Shown here piece after piece: positions 45,151 through 57,704 of a stretch of 64,000 bases of DNA. The notes beneath the pieces are model-generated. The model worked only from the letters and a program-made list of their open reading frames with translations. It made no database searches and was not told where the DNA came from. The DNA comes from Myxocyprinus asiaticus (taxonomy: Eukaryota; Chordata; Actinopteri; Cypriniformes; Catostomidae): positions 20,268,595 through 20,332,594 of the forward strand of contig NC_059374.1 in the NCBI RefSeq assembly GCF_019703515.2, in the 5' to 3' direction. Every line of letters begins with the position of its first letter. The stretch's first letter is position 1. The position numbers and the translations under genes were made by a program.

Positions 45151-45894
45151 CCTATACAAAACGCCGCAACTGGCTGAACTGTGTTATGTGAACTGGCGGT
45201 GTGTGACGGGCAGACAACTGTGTGCCTCGTAGCCAGCGCACCAGGCCGACACGTAACCTCCCCCAACATAGTTATGCGTGTCGAACGGCCCTTTGGGGAC
45301 AAGTCGACTACCCAAAAGATAGAGACAGGCTAACCCAGTCGTGGCCTCTTTTCCCCTTCTTTTTTAAACTCCCTAAAAAACAAGGGGGATTATCTGACTG
45401 GGCTGCCAGGTCTAGTCAGGGGGTGTCCCTCCCAAGGGGAGGACACCGTGGAGATCACACCTCGCCCAAAGAGAGGGAGGGATATTTAAGTGGAAAAATA
45501 TGTCATGTGGACCATGTGGAGAGTCTCATGGTAGATCCTACCCAATGGGGGAGGAGTTACTACAAACATGGAGACTGTGGCAGAGGAGGATCTGTCCAAG
45601 GAAGACACAGTTTGCCAACAGGGAAACAAATTAGCAGAAGATATACATCGCATGGGGTCACCTTACAGGTAACCGCCACATGCGGAGCACCTACCCCAGA
45701 ACAGGGCTCTTAGTTAGCATGTGTCCTGGGCCAGCAGCGAGTCTCTCCGAAAACTCGACTACCACAGGGCTCGGAGGAAGTCAACCAGGGAACATAGTTT
45801 GTGAACACTACTGGAATTAATGGCACACATCTTCAGCTCAGAGGAGGTGAAAGGCGCTATGTGCAAGCGATACACCCGGCCGGCTATCCCGGGC

Positions 45895-46770
45895 TTATCC
45901 GCTTGTATTGCGTGCCACTACCTGGGACGAAACCAGTTCCACCCAGAAGTTGTGGAACCTTGCAAAGGTGTTGGGTGTTGCCCAGCCCACTGCTCTGCAA
46001 ATGTCTGTTAGAGAGGCACCCCTGGCCAGGACCCAGGAGGCCGCTATACCCCTGGTAGAATGGACTTGTAGCCCTACCAGGGCAGCACGTCCTGGGCGTG
46101 ATATGCCATAGCTATGGCATCAATGAGCCAGTGGGCAATCCTCTGCTTGGAGAGAGCACTTCCTTTCCGCTGTGCACCAAACAGACAAAGAGCTGCTCAG
46201 AGATCCTAAACCTCTGCATGCGATCCAAATAGATGCGTAAAGTGCGCACCGGACACAGCAATGACAGGGCTGAGTCTGCCTCCTCCTGGGGCAGCGCTCG
46301 CAGGTTCACCACCTGGTCCCTAAAAGGGGTCGTGGGAACCTTGGGCACATAGCCCGGTCGGGGTCTCAGGATCACGTGAGAGTAGCCCGGACCGAACTCC
46401 AGGCATGTTTCGCTGACAGAGAACGCTTGCAGTTCTCCTACCCTCTTGATGGAAGTGAGCGCAGTCAGGAGGGCAGTCTTCAAAGAGAGTGCCTTAAGCT
46501 CAGCTGACTGCAAAGGCTCAAAGGGGGCTCTCTGTAGACCCTGAAGAACTACAGAGAGGTCCCATGAGGGAACGAGGCACGGTCTGGAGGGATTCAGCCT
46601 CCTGGTGCCTCTCAGGAACCTGATGATCAGGTCGTGCTTCCCTAAGGACTTACCATCCACTGTGTTGTGGTGTGCTGCTATAGCAGCAATGTACACCTTC
46701 AAGGTGGAAGGGGACAGCCGCCCTTCCAACCTCTCCTGCAGGAAGGAAAACACCGATCCGACTGTGCATC
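45895..46770 (-). pseudogene. DIRS copy 2 tyrosine recombinase, active-site Tyr replaced by His
   Basis: The N-terminal half is open from about 46753: RLSPSTLKVYIAAIAAHHNT, LVPSWDLSVVLQGLQRAPFE, the first catalytic Arg region LTALTSIKRVGELQAFSVSE, and LLCPVRTLRIYLDRMQRFRI. After a frame break near 46060-46110 the C-terminal box is VHSTRGIAASWVLARGASL then GWATPNTFARFHNFWVE. The H-x-x-R pair is intact. The nucleophile position reads His (FARFH) where copy 3 has Tyr (FARFY). The frame ends at TAA 45895-45897. It is inactive on two counts. Confidence 0.85.
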
Positions 46771-46889
46771 TCTGGGGGTCTTCACGTCAGGAAGAACACC
46801 ACTTAGCGAACAGATGCCACTTAAAGGCATGCAGGCACCTCGTAGAGGGGGCCCTAGCCTGAGTGATCGTGTCTACCACCGTGGGTGGT

Positions 46890-48500
46890 AGACCGCTTAG
46901 GTCTTCCACGTCCCATCCAAGGGCCACAAATGGAGATTCCAGAGGTCTGGTCGCGGGTGCCAGATGGTGCCGCGTCCCTGAGAAAGAAGGTCCTTCCTCA
47001 GGGGAATTAGCCGGGGGGGGGGGGGTCTGTCGCGAGGAGTATGAAGTCCGAGAACCATGTCTGGGTGGGCCAGTAGGGTGCTACCAGGACGACCTGCTCC
47101 TCGTCCTCCCTGACCTTGCACAGAGTCTGTGCAAGTAGGCTCACTGGGGGAAATGCATATTTGCGTAGGCCAGGAGGCCAGCTGTGTGCCAGCGTGTCTA
47201 TGCCGAGGGGTGCCTCGGTCAGAGCGTGCCAGAGCAGGCAGTAGGAGGATTCTTAGAAGGCGAACAGGTCTACCTGTGCCTGTCCGAATCAACTCCAAAT
47301 CAGCTCGACCACCTGAGGGTGGAGTCTCCACTCTCCACTGAGGGTAACCTGCCGTTACAGCGCGTCCGCTGTAGTGCTGAGGTCGCCCGGGATGTGAGTG
47401 GCTCGCAGCGACTTGAAGTGCTGCTTACTCCAGAGGAGGCGATGGCTGGTGAGTTGTAACATGGCGGTTGACATATGCTACCGTTGCTATGTTGTCTGTC
47501 CGAACTAATACGTGCTTGCCCTGGAAACTCTGCAGGGTGAGCAGAATTGCTAACAACTCGGAGGCAGTAGATGTGCCAATGCAGTCACGGGCCCGTCCAT
47601 AACCCTTGCAAACAGCGCCCCAGCCCGTTTTGGAGGCGTCTGTTGTGACCACAACGCACCTGGAGACCTGCTCTAGGGGAACACCTGCCCGTAGAAACGA
47701 GAGGTCGGTCCAAGGGCTGAAAAGACGGTGACAGACCGGCGTGATGACCACGCAATGTGTCCCGCGGCGCCATGCCCATCTCAGGACTCGAGTCTGAAGC
47801 CAGTGCTGAAGCGGTCTCATATGCATCAACCCAAGCAGGGTGGCCACCGCTGAGGATGCCATATGCCCCAGTAGCCTCTGAAAGAGTTTCAGTGGAACCA
47901 CTGTTTTCTGTTTGAACGCCTTCAAACAGGCCAGCACCGACTGTGCGCGCTCGTTCATGAGGCGCGCTGTCAAAGAGACTGAGTCCAACTCCAAACTGAG
48001 GAAAGAGATGCTCTGAACCAGGAGGAGCTTGCTCTTTTCACAGTTCCGAAGCCCTAATCGGCTGAGGTGTGAGAGCACCAAGTCCCTGTGTGCACACAAC
48101 ATGTACTGAGAGTGAGCTAGGATTAGCCAATCGTCGAGATAGTTGAGAATGCGAATGCCCACTTCCCTTAACGGGGCAAGGGCTGCCTCTGCGACCTTCG
48201 TGAAGACGCGAGGGGACAAGGACAGGCCGAAAGGGAGGACCTTGTACTGATTCGCCTGACCCTTGAATGCAAACTGCAGGAAGGTCTGTGTCAAGGTACG
48301 CGTCCTTCAGGTCTACCGCCGTGAACCAATCTTGATGTCGGATGCTTGCCAGAATGCGTTTTTGCATCAGCATCTTGAACGGGAGTCTGTGTAAAGCCCG
48401 GTTCAGTACTCGCAGGTCCAAGATTGGCCGTAACCCACCGCCTTTTTTTCGATACGATGAAGTAGGGGCTGTAAAACCCCTTCTTCATCTCGGCCGGAGG
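46890..48500 (-). pseudogene. DIRS copy 2 pol (RT, RNase H, C-terminal domain)
   Basis: RT motifs in order are FYSPYFIVSKK, VLNRALHRLPFKMLMQKRIL, motif-A WFTAVDLKDAY, then after a frameshift (about 48290) VLPFGLSLSPRVFTKVAEAA and catalytic YLDD in LNYLDDWLILAHS. RNase H follows as VVTTDASKTGWGAVCKG, ASELLAILLTLQSF and VLVRTDNIATVAYVN. Beyond another frame change (about 47430), PLGIDTLAHSWP-like and PLRKDLLSQGRGTIWHPRPD belong to the DIRS C-terminal domain, with a (G)n slip near 47012-47021. At least three frameshifts. The order and motifs match copy 1 pol. Confidence 0.87.
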
Positions 48501-49342
48501 GTGGCGATCTCCGCGCGCAAGATAGCAGTGTTTTCATTCTTCACCAAGGTGAAGTGGATACCGCTGAACCTGGGCGGACGCCTGGTGAACTGAATCACGT
48601 AGCCGAGTCGGACAATCCGGACCAGCCTTCGCAACAGATTGGAAAGCGCAAGCTACGCATCCAAGCTCCGCGCTAGGGGGACCAAAGGGACAATCTTGTT
48701 GGACATACCGGTGGGTGGGGCCTCGCGGCGGGGCGGAGCTCGAGGTGCCACACCATGTCGTGGCCGTGCTGAGTTCAGGGACATCAAAGTACTTACCTGG
48801 CTCCTTGTGACCACCCCCGAAACAGCCTGGGACAGGGGAGGAAGAGGCCTGTCCTCGTGACCCGTGGAGACTGTCACATCGGGGGCGGATTTGTGCCACA
48901 GCTGGGCGCTCAGGGGCGGGAAGACCGCCGCTGGAGTGCCAAACCGTCCAAATAGAATGGTGGACGGTGGTCGTGATGACGGCCGTGCACACCGAATACG
49001 TGACCCAGAGAACAAGGAAACCGCTCTTGCTGAACTCTTGGGTACTGCAGCCACTTGGGCATGCAGCGCAATTAAATGCAAAGGTAACAAAAAGATTCTC
49101 CTCCCGGCCCTCGACCGGGGGATGGAGTGGTCTGCTTACCAGCTCCAGAGCAGTGGGTTTTGTTGTCCCTGGGTTGCCCGTCTCAGGGGCACTTTGAAGC
49201 CTATCACGGGTTCTTGGTGGCCGCGAGATGGGTGGCGTCTGCTTCCTGCGGTGGGCTCCACGCCGGGGCTGGGCCGAAGGGGCAGGCTGTGGTGGAGCAG
49301 GTGCAGTCACCGCAGGGGGACGCCCTTGGCGACGAGCAGACG

Positions 49343-50621
49343 TCAGGGCAGGATATTCCAGATAGCCTCCGTCTGCTGCTTCACCGTCAAGAACTGCTGG
49401 GCAAAGTCCTCAACGGTGTCTCCGAATAGGCCAGCCTGGGAGTTGGGGGCAGCAAGGAACCATGTCTTGTCGGCCTCACCCATCTCGACCAGATTGAGCC
49501 AAAGTTGATGCTCCTGGACCACTAATGTGGATATCGTCCGCCTGAGAGACCGCGCTGTGACCTTTGTCACTCGGAGAGCAAGGTCGGTCACCGAGCGCAG
49601 TTCCTGCATCAATCCCGGGGCGGAACTACCCTCGTGCAGTTCCTTTAGCACCTTGGCGGACTTGCAGGAGAGCCATGGCGTGCAGGGCAGAGGTGGCTTG
49701 TCCAGCAGCACCGTAGGCCTTGGCCGTCAGAGACGACGTAAACCTACAGGCCTTGGATGGGAGCTTTGGACACCTGTGCCAGGTGGCGGCGCTCTGCGGG
49801 CACAGGTCCACCGCGAATGCCTTTATCCACCAGGGGGATTGCCGAATAGCCCTTGGCCACCCCATCGAGGGTAGTGAGGGCGGGGAAGCTGAAAGATCGG
49901 GACTGGGCAGTAAAAAGTGCCTCCCACAACCTTGTCAGCTCTTCATGCACTTCCGGGAAGAAAGGAACGGGGGTGGGGCATGGCTTTGAGCGGCACCGCG
50001 AGCCCAGGAACCAATCATCAAGCCACGAGGGTTCAGGGGAGAGCGGAGGGTTCCACTCTAGCACGACGCTCGCGGCTGCCCGAGAAAGCATGTCGTCATT
50101 TCCGCGTCAGCCTGTGACCAGGTGACCGCACCCGAAGGGAGGAGTCCAGCTGAGGCTTCCGCATCTGACTGTACAAGCCCGCTCTCCGATGCTGCGCTCG
50201 AGAGCTCATCACTTTCGCGAGCTCCGAATATGAGGTCGAACTCGCCGTGAGACGAACCGGCGGACTCATTCGGAAGCCCGATCGGGGTAGACGAGTGTGC
50301 TGGGGAATGGGAGGTCCGCAGGGGGATACCTGGCGGAGGCGGTCCCATTGGAGTCCCCAAATCGCCCCTAGTGCTAGCCGCGCTGGCCTCATACCCGTGG
50401 GTAGAAGGACCGAGGCGGGGAGCCTCTGGGGTGGCTTGCTTTCTTACGAAGGTAAGCCGCGACCGCATCATTGCCATGGACATGTTCTGAATGAGTACAT
50501 GACCCATCCACGAACGCTGTCTCTGCATGAGCAGTGCCCAGACACGAAAGACAGTGATCGTGACCGTCAGAAGGCGAGAGATAATGAGCGCAACCAGGAG
50601 TAACACACAAAGGAAAGACAT
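49343..50621 (-). pseudogene. DIRS copy 2 gag, frameshifted
   Basis: The family start codon is at 50621, but one base is missing compared with copy 3 (TTTCC-TTTGTGTG versus TTTCCGTCTGTGTG). The Cys/His N-terminus (CVTPGCAHYLSPSDGHDHCL then SCLGTAHAETAF) is therefore read only from 50610. Later pieces in shifting frames are GEFDLIFGARESDELSSAAS, AAASVVLEWNPPLSPEPSWL, FPEVHEELTRLWEALF, ALRVTKVTARSLRRTISTLV and AAPNSQAGLFGDTVEDFAQQ. The last resembles the GLFGDSVN end of copy 1 gag. Confidence 0.8.
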
Positions 50622-50860
50622 CTTTAAAAAGACGCGTCTTTAAAAAGACGTTCCGTGTGTGCCGCTCTTTTAGAGAAATATACTCTTTTAGAGAAATATA
50701 CTCTTATTTCTGCCAAAGCGCCCAGGGTCATTCTCTGCAGTGCACCAGTGCAGAGGAGGAAGATGCCGCTGAAATGCACCGTCAGATCCAGCAGAGGTGA
50801 ACGAACAGTCATGAAAATTCAGCTCAGTGTGAATGACCGTTCAGCTCCGAAGAGAAAATC

Positions 50861-51012
50861 TGAGTGGTTGCATACCAGCTCCTTTTATACCTGTATGTCC
50901 AGGTGAGTGGCATGCAAATACCACTCACCAATTTTCATTGGCCTTTTATCAAAGACCAGAGGTGTTTCCGGCTCCCAAGAGTGACCCCTAGTGTCACTAC
51001 ATTGACACAACG
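50861..51012 (-). repeat. DIRS copy 2 inverted terminal repeat, right
   Basis: Inverse partner of 44815-44967. On this side it forms the 5' end of the element and precedes gag. Just inside are two short tandem duplications: AGAAATATACTCTTTTAG (50673-50705) and an AAAGACG-containing repeat around 50625-50650. Confidence 0.88.
50882..50889 (-). promoter_or_regulatory. TATA box of the DIRS 5' terminal repeat
   Basis: TATAAAAG on the minus strand, about 260 bp upstream of the gag start. It is the likely core promoter for the genomic and mRNA transcript. Confidence 0.55.
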
Positions 51013-51036
51013 TCGTGTGAGTGACAGATAGGGAAC

Positions 51037-52406
51037 ACAGTGTATCTTTTTACACAGATTTATCATGTTTCCGCACTTAATTAGGTCGCCTGTCAATTTG
51101 TGCCTCTTGCTGAGAAGAAATATCAAGTAGTACAGTAGAAACTCACTAATTGAGTGTTTTTCCTTTCACATGTGTGTGCTTTCACTGTGTTCATCCTGCT
51201 CTCCAAAAAATTATGCTGATTTCAGTTACATTATCACCTAGTTCATTGTTGACATGACAACTTAATACAATAGGCTTGGCCGTTTCCTCCGCTGTTACCA
51301 ATACAGTTGTCGTGCTGCTGTTGCAGCTATTTTTACCGTAGCTACTGTTTGTGTAAGACACCTGTCATGCTGCACTGGCTCATAGGCAAGCTTAAGCAGA
51401 TTACCGCTGTGTGTTTACAGTCGCTACTGCATCCTGAGAGATGCTACTGTGTGGAGAATATGATGAGCTACTTATCCACAGCCCTGGGTCGGGTGCAACA
51501 CTTCCTCAAATGAGGGAGCTACCGGCAATCTGCTGAGCTTTGGTTAATTTCAAAGCTCCAACACTGTGTCCACCAAGGCTGGACGATACAGTAGTTAAAA
51601 CATATCTCAATATTTTTCACTTTTTAGGATATTTGGTATCGATATTTATGCATTTGCCTGAAAATGGCTTAAAAGAGTGATCTATTTTTAGTCAGAGGAG
51701 CCACTATTTCAACCAAAGCAGCCATTGTTGCCAACAATTTCCTAAATAACATTTTAGTGATTTTTTTTTTTCAAATGTTTCACTAAATGATGAAAATTAA
51801 GAATGATATTTAACATAGTAATACACAGCAATATTTACCAACATTTCACAAAAAAAAAAAAAAATACCACGGAGACTTCCATGAACCTTTTTGAGTGATG
51901 ATGTAAACAAATCGTTAAATCAGAGTTTATAAGTGTACAACAGCATGTGATAAATCCAGTGAGTGGCGTTACATAATACAGTCAGTCACTTGCATATGGG
52001 GGACGATCTGGGGAGATCCATCAGGCTGTGAGCAGTTGCTAAGTCAGGCCTGCATTTGCTTGCAGATCACACCACAAACACAGTGATCATCCCTACTACC
52101 CGCTGCTATGGAAACCAACCCCCCCCCACCCAACCCTCTCTGCTCATAAAATGCAAGTGGATGCAACTGCCCACCCCTGGAACAGCTCACCATTGGCAGT
52201 TCCTGAGCAGGGTTTGTGAACAACAACATTCATTTAGCCAAACCCTGGTGGTCCTTACAACTATTGGGTAAATTTTAATTTAATCATGGATTTATTTATT
52301 TTTATTCTGTGTATGATGTTATTTTATCATGTGCTAAATTTAGCTCCATACACTCCTGTAGGCTAACATCTTGACATTACATAATAAAGTGCTTAATATA
52401 ACTATA
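51037..52406. other. First-intron sequence, no bounded feature
   Basis: Contains an AAGGCTGGACGATACAGTAG fragment (about 51576), similar to GGGCTGGGCGATAT transposon ends, and an A run at 51850-51865. No gene was seen. Confidence 0.4.
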
Positions 52407-54162
52407 ACTTATTAAGGATACACCGATAATTAGGCAGCTGAAAATGGCATACAGCAAATTGCAATTTTCAGTTTTCTCCCAAAAGAGAAAAAGGCCAAAA
52501 ATTTTAACAGAAACTGTTACTTTAAAATACGGTAACAGAAACACTCACATGGAGAATAAATATTGTGTACGTTACACATTAAAGTCCACATCCCTAGGGA
52601 TGCACCGATCCGATACCGCTCCAATACTGATGTTTTTAAACAGATCGGTTATCGGTCCGACGAGCCCGATTCAAATCCGATACTGTGTGTTAGTCATGTT
52701 CGTTACAGTCAAGCTAAAAAAAAAAATTAAAGAAAAGACAAAAGAACTCTTAAAACACAATTAAAGTAGTTCATATGACTCGTGCATTTTATTCAAAGCC
52801 ACTTGAAGACATGTGTTAGCTCTGTGAATCACAAAAGGCTGTGTTTTATAAGTAAATAAAAAAGAAATAAATACATGCGCAGCTCCAGCGCATTATTGAA
52901 TGGCGCTGCTCTGTTTACACACACACACACACACTCACGGCTATTTTTAGCCTTCACGTGGTGCGCCTATATTTGAGCGCTTCTCATGAACAACATCTCA
53001 GATGTAGATGCTCAATACTTTGGTTCACTTATATGCATTTAGAACGGCACCGGAGGTGCCTTTTACCAGAATTTGAATAAGCGAATTAAACTACTGTGAA
53101 CTTTCCTACGAACAGACACATAGGACTTCCTGGAGAGTTTAGAATGTCAAAATAAAAGCATGAGGGTTTAAAAGTTAAAGGTGCACGGAGAGACTCACGG
53201 AGGCAGAGACATGAACTCAGTAGCAGGGTTTAATGAACAGATGATTGAAACAGTGATATAAACGTGAGTAAATCCATTTGAGCAGAGTGGCAAACAGCAG
53301 GGACCGGTTGCACCAGCTATACATAAGTTACAACTTAGTCTAGTTGTAGCGTAAATGGGCACTAAGTCACAATTTACGCACTACTAAATATTTGAGTGTT
53401 GCAGCATTAAACTTGGGTAGAATGTAACCCTACCTTTAAACTAAATATTTACGGAAGACTTCGACCAGAAGTAATGGATAGAATAATAAAGCAGACTGAT
53501 ATTTTATGACATCAATGAGCTCATGTTTTGCATGACAGGCATCAATCATTTCAACATACAGTATGATGTTGACATTTACACTCGTTTACATTTACGAGAG
53601 AGCTTGTTACAGTTGATGTTCAAACCTTGTTTGTTCACGTAACTGTCAGCTGTAATAAATTATATTCCCATTAAAATCTGATACGTAGCCTAATAAAACA
53701 AGATTTAATTAATGATATAGGCAATTTAGCTTATGTAAATAACAATATTCATTAACTGTATCTAAAATGAATAAGGGATAATAAATAGGCTACTTATACA
53801 ACAGGCTGTAAAAATAGACATTTATTCATTTTAATATTATCTATATTTCATATATGTTGAAACTTACACAGGAAAGTGCACTGTTAGATCATGATTCCAT
53901 TGAATCATGCTGAAGTAGTAAGTTTTTTTACATAATGATTTCTCCCGTAAGTGTAAATGTCAACATCATATGTCGAAAGGACTGAAGTCTGTCAACCAAA
54001 ACATGAGCTTGTTGATGTCTTTAAATGAGTCTGCTTTTTTATTCCATCAGTTACTCCTGGTCAGAGGCTTCCTTAAATATTTAGTTCATCCGTAGGGTTA
54101 CGTTCTACCTAAGTTTAATGGTGCAACTCTCAAATATTTAGTAGTGCATAAATTGTGACTTA

Positions 54163-54984
54163 GGGTGTGTTCACACTTGGCAGGTTTGGTTCGATTAAAA
54201 CGAACTCTGGTGCGATTGCTCTGTTAGTGCGGTTCATTTGAACAAGTGTGAACGCTGTCACCCAAACCTTGGTGCGCACCAAACAAGTGGACCGAGACCG
54301 CCTGAAAAGTGGGTCTCGGTCCGCTTCCAAATGAACTCTGGTGCGGTACGATTGATATATGAACGCAACATGGACCAAAGACGTCTAAACGGACCAAAAA
54401 CAGGAAGTAATTTGCCTAATACTGACTTGGTTCTTCTCATCATAGGAGCTATGTTGCCCATTACAGTTCGGTACAGGCGTCGGAACCACCGTCAGCCGTC
54501 CTTGCGGCATATCTTCATATGTGTGTGCAACGGAGGAGTTCCTAGCACTGTTTTGACTCCTTTACTTATTTTATTAGCTCTTCGTTTGTTCTCAGCTGGT
54601 AAAAATACCACCATATATACACATTACATTTCGCCCAGCAGCCAGCATTGTTTTACATTTATGCATTTGGCAGATGCTTTTATCCAAAGCGACTTACAGT
54701 GTACTTATTACAGGGACAATCCCCCCAGAGCAACCTGGAGTTAAGTGCCTTGCTCAAGGACACAATGGTGGTGGCTGTGGGGATTGAACCAACAACCTTC
54801 TGATTACCAGTTATATGCTTTAGCCCACTACGCCACCACCACTCCATATGTTTTGGATGATCGGCAAGTTCCGTCAAAAAAATATACGTCATAAAAGCTG
54901 TCCAGTCAGGTTGTGACTTTTTCCTGATGCCTTTGGTTTTGTATCGTTAGGTTCGGTGTTAAAAATGCCAGTGTGAACACACCC
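54163..54984. mobile_element. PIF/Harbinger-like MITE, nested in the palindrome
   Basis: The ends GGGTGTGTTCACACTTGGCA and TGCCAGTGTGAACACACCC are inverted. The left flank is TTA (54160-54162) and the right flank TTG (54985-54987). The uninterrupted left palindrome arm predicts ...GTGACTTAGTGCCC..., so the target was TTA, duplicated, with one later change. A 3-bp TTA target is typical of PIF/Harbinger. Confidence 0.75.
54652..54845 (-). mobile_element. tRNA-derived SINE, innermost layer
   Basis: An inverted copy of the family at 10941-11120: TTTATCCAAAGCGACTTACA is the tail inverse, and GGTTGTTGGTTCAATCCCC on the minus strand contains the B box. It sits inside the Harbinger-like MITE. Confidence 0.8.
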
Positions 54985-56376
54985 TTGGTGCCCCTTTATG
55001 CCACAACTAGGCTAAGCTGTAACATACGTATAGCTGGTGCAACCGGTCCCTGGTGAGTAATATCCAGACAGGGTATAGACACGATGAACAGATAACTCAC
55101 AACTGTCTTATGATACTTGCGGGCAATAATGAAGACACCGGTATGTTTGACATAGTAGAAAGGTGTGGAGTCTCAGAGATACTATCGATGAGAACAGACA
55201 AAGAGTGTGTGTGAAAGTGGGGTATATATGCAGTCCTTAATTAGCCACTAATGATATGCAGGTGCGTGTATTCAGAACTCAGGGGAGAGTGAGCGCTGTG
55301 ACTGCAGTGAGTAAGAAAGAGAGAGAGAGACTGGTGGATCCGTGACAAAAGATGCACGATTGAGCTATATTACTATATATTACTATTATAATATATTATT
55401 ATTATTATCATTTGTTTACAAATTATAATAATATTTAAGTTGAATGGGTTCCAAAAAATAACTGTGTGAATGAAAAGTGAGCCGATATCTTACTAAATTG
55501 AACAAAAAAGAGATCTGAATCCTTTAAAGTCCAGCTATAAGTTTGCAAAAAAAAAAAAAAAAAAAAAAAAAATGCATTGGCTTCTTTTCTACTGATGACT
55601 TATATTGGAATTACTGTTAATTTTGCTGCTACATTATCCAGTATACTAGTTAATAATAAAGTTTTTCTTAATAAGCTATACATTTATATTAAAATAATGT
55701 GTAGTTAGTGGTTTGTGTTTCTTTACATATTAATGAATACTCCCAATTAGTTCCACACAATAATGTGAAGATATTATAAACTGATTTTGCAAAAAAAAAA
55801 ATCAATAACACTGGTATCAGATCGGTATCGGTATCGGCCGATACTGAGATTTCCGATATCGGAATCGGATCGGAAGAGAAAAAGTGGTATTGGTGCATCC
55901 CTAAAGTAAAGTGATCACTCTCTTGGTTATTAGAGCATTAATGAAGAGCGTTTTCCAGTTCTGATATTGTGTGTCATGGTAGTTTCTGTCAAGCTCCAAT
56001 ACGACACTAAAGAAGCATAAAGGCACCATTAAAGTAGTCCATATGACTCGTGCATTATATTCAAAGTCTCTGGAAGCCATACAATAGTTTTGTGAATCGC
56101 AAAGAATGCGTTTAGTAATTAAATATATTGTCTACATTTGCAGCACGCTTCAGTGAATGAGCACTGCTCTATTGTTGACACACTCAAAGCACACTCACGG
56201 CTCATGAAGCACTACTGTTTTTAGCGCAGCTCAAATTTCTTCCTGGAATGTTCCACCAAAATAAAAGCCAAGGGATTTTAAAGTTAAGAAATTACGACTG
56301 AATTCTTTTTATTGTATAATACAGCATTATTATCATTATTACTATTATTATTAATACATTTAAATAATATTGATAT

Positions 56377-57704
56377 TAGAGGTGCACCGATACAAATTTT
56401 TGAAGGCCTAGTTTTGGGTATCGGACGATACCGAGTACCAATATGAGTTGTTATGTGTTTGTAAACGTATGCCGTTCTATATGCATTTGATATCTTAATA
56501 TTGCCAATATTAGCATTTTCAATCATTAAAAAGGACAATTCAGGACTGTTTTAATAGGGTGTAACTTACCTTTAAAAGTTTCCCAGTTGAGCCTGACTGA
56601 GTGTGACATCTGTTCGATTGCTTAATAATGTGTTGTTATTAAGCTGAAGTAAAGTGACAGACAGTAACTCCCATCACTTTTTCCTGCTTTGTCTTTACAC
56701 GTAGCATATGATTTTTGGAGTTGCTGTGTTCATGGCTTCAATGATCATCTGGTGCGAGCAGAGCCCTTCTGAAAGTTCAGCCTTCAAGGTTAGCATATAA
56801 TAGCATACCGCGGCGGTTCCATAGACATTCTATGGGCATACACTGGCGAGGAGACAAGAGGCCATTCTTTATGAATGGATGTCTATGGAGAAGACACTTC
56901 ATGACATTGAATGAACTGCTTTTTGTGAGGAAACAGTTCATCACTTAATGAATTGACCACCTGTCCGCTCATCTTAAACATGATTTACACAAAATAATCT
57001 GTTTGGTGAAAACTATGAGTTTCATATGATAAAATTGCTATTTATTAAGGGATTTTACGACATGTAGGTGTCAGATTACGGCTCTCCCCATTCATTTGTA
57101 TGGTATCCGTAAACGGTGACTTACTGTCGTAACACGCTAGTTGACCACTACTAGCCGTTACTCTGTCTTCTATGATAGAACTGTGATGGTTGTTATCTAT
57201 ACAATAGAAGATCTCTGGTGCGAATCTGATCACAGCGCTCTTTTTTTTCCTCCTTCAAACACAAATGTGTGGAGAGAGAGAGAAGGCGGATTAAATGAAA
57301 ACTCACGCATTCATTTCAAACGATTTCTTTCTTAACTTTCTTGCTGTATTTTATCTGTCAAAATGACATTTGGAATTATCCGCTAAAAAAATCTAGGACG
57401 ACAGACACAGAAGGGAGAGAGAGAAGGCGCGTGCACGTGAGAGAATCCACATTTATCAGGTAAAGATGGATAAAATAAAATAAAAAACTGATGATCTAGA
57501 TTTAAATGGTTTAAACACATTAAAATGTTTCTCATGGTTTCAAACTGGTCTTAGAAGCACTATGCACACATGTGCAACCATGTCATTAGATTAATGTACA
57601 CGTACTCAGAAATATGAAATGATGACACCGATACTGAGTACGAGTATTTATCCCTCAGTATCGGCCCGATACGAGTACTACCGAGTGGTATCGGTGCATC
57701 TCTA
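56377..57704. mobile_element. hAT element with perfect 8-bp TSD, nested in B
   Basis: ATTGATAT flanks both sides (56369-56376 and 57705-57712). The terminal inverted repeats TAGAGGTGCACCGATAC and GTATCGGTGCATCTCTA differ at one of 17 positions. Sub-terminal GTATCGGACGATACCGAGTA motifs are mirrored. There is no ORF, so it was mobilised in trans. Confidence 0.9.

Larger units (their letters stand above)
44766..51036 (-). mobile_element. DIRS-type retrotransposon, copy 2 (complete structure, decayed)
   Basis: 6,271 bp bounded by AAC at both ends (44766-44768 and 51034-51036). It has ~150-bp inverted terminal repeats and an internal complementary region (45041-45150). Minus-strand order is gag, RT-RNase H, recombinase. 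AAC/GTT at both termini and at the fusion point of the internal complementary region is the pattern expected of DIRS elements, which integrate as circles through a tyrosine recombinase without a target duplication. All ORFs carry frameshifts. The copy at 60737-63981 is the same family in the opposite orientation. Confidence 0.92.
53298..55052. mobile_element. Long-palindrome transposon, nested in A
   Basis: The left end CAGGGACCGGTTGCACCAGC is inverted at 55052. The arms pair for several hundred bases (GCACTAAGTCACAATTTACG with CATAAATTGTGACTTA...GGTGCCC; AATGTAACCCTACC with TAGGGTTACGTT). The right arm is split by a MITE (54163-54984). The superfamily is unknown. Confidence 0.75.
52595..55903. 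mobile_element. hAT-like element A, nested in B
   Basis: The ends TAGGGATGCACCGAT and ATTGGTGCATCCCTA are inverted, followed by GATCCGATACCG and GGTATCGGCCGATAC-type sub-terminal motifs. An 8-bp TSD could not be matched. The interior is non-coding except for younger insertions (53298-55052). Confidence 0.7.

Noticed and set aside
48864..49508. 214-codon plus-strand ORF
   Set aside because: It is a GC-rich shadow of the DIRS copy 2 gag on the minus strand, with no domain of its own.
52580..52603. 8-bp target duplication for hAT element A
   Set aside because: The bases before 52595 (CCACATCCC) and after 55903 (AAGTAAAG) do not match. The CATCCCTAGGGATG palindrome at the border leaves the exact edge unclear.
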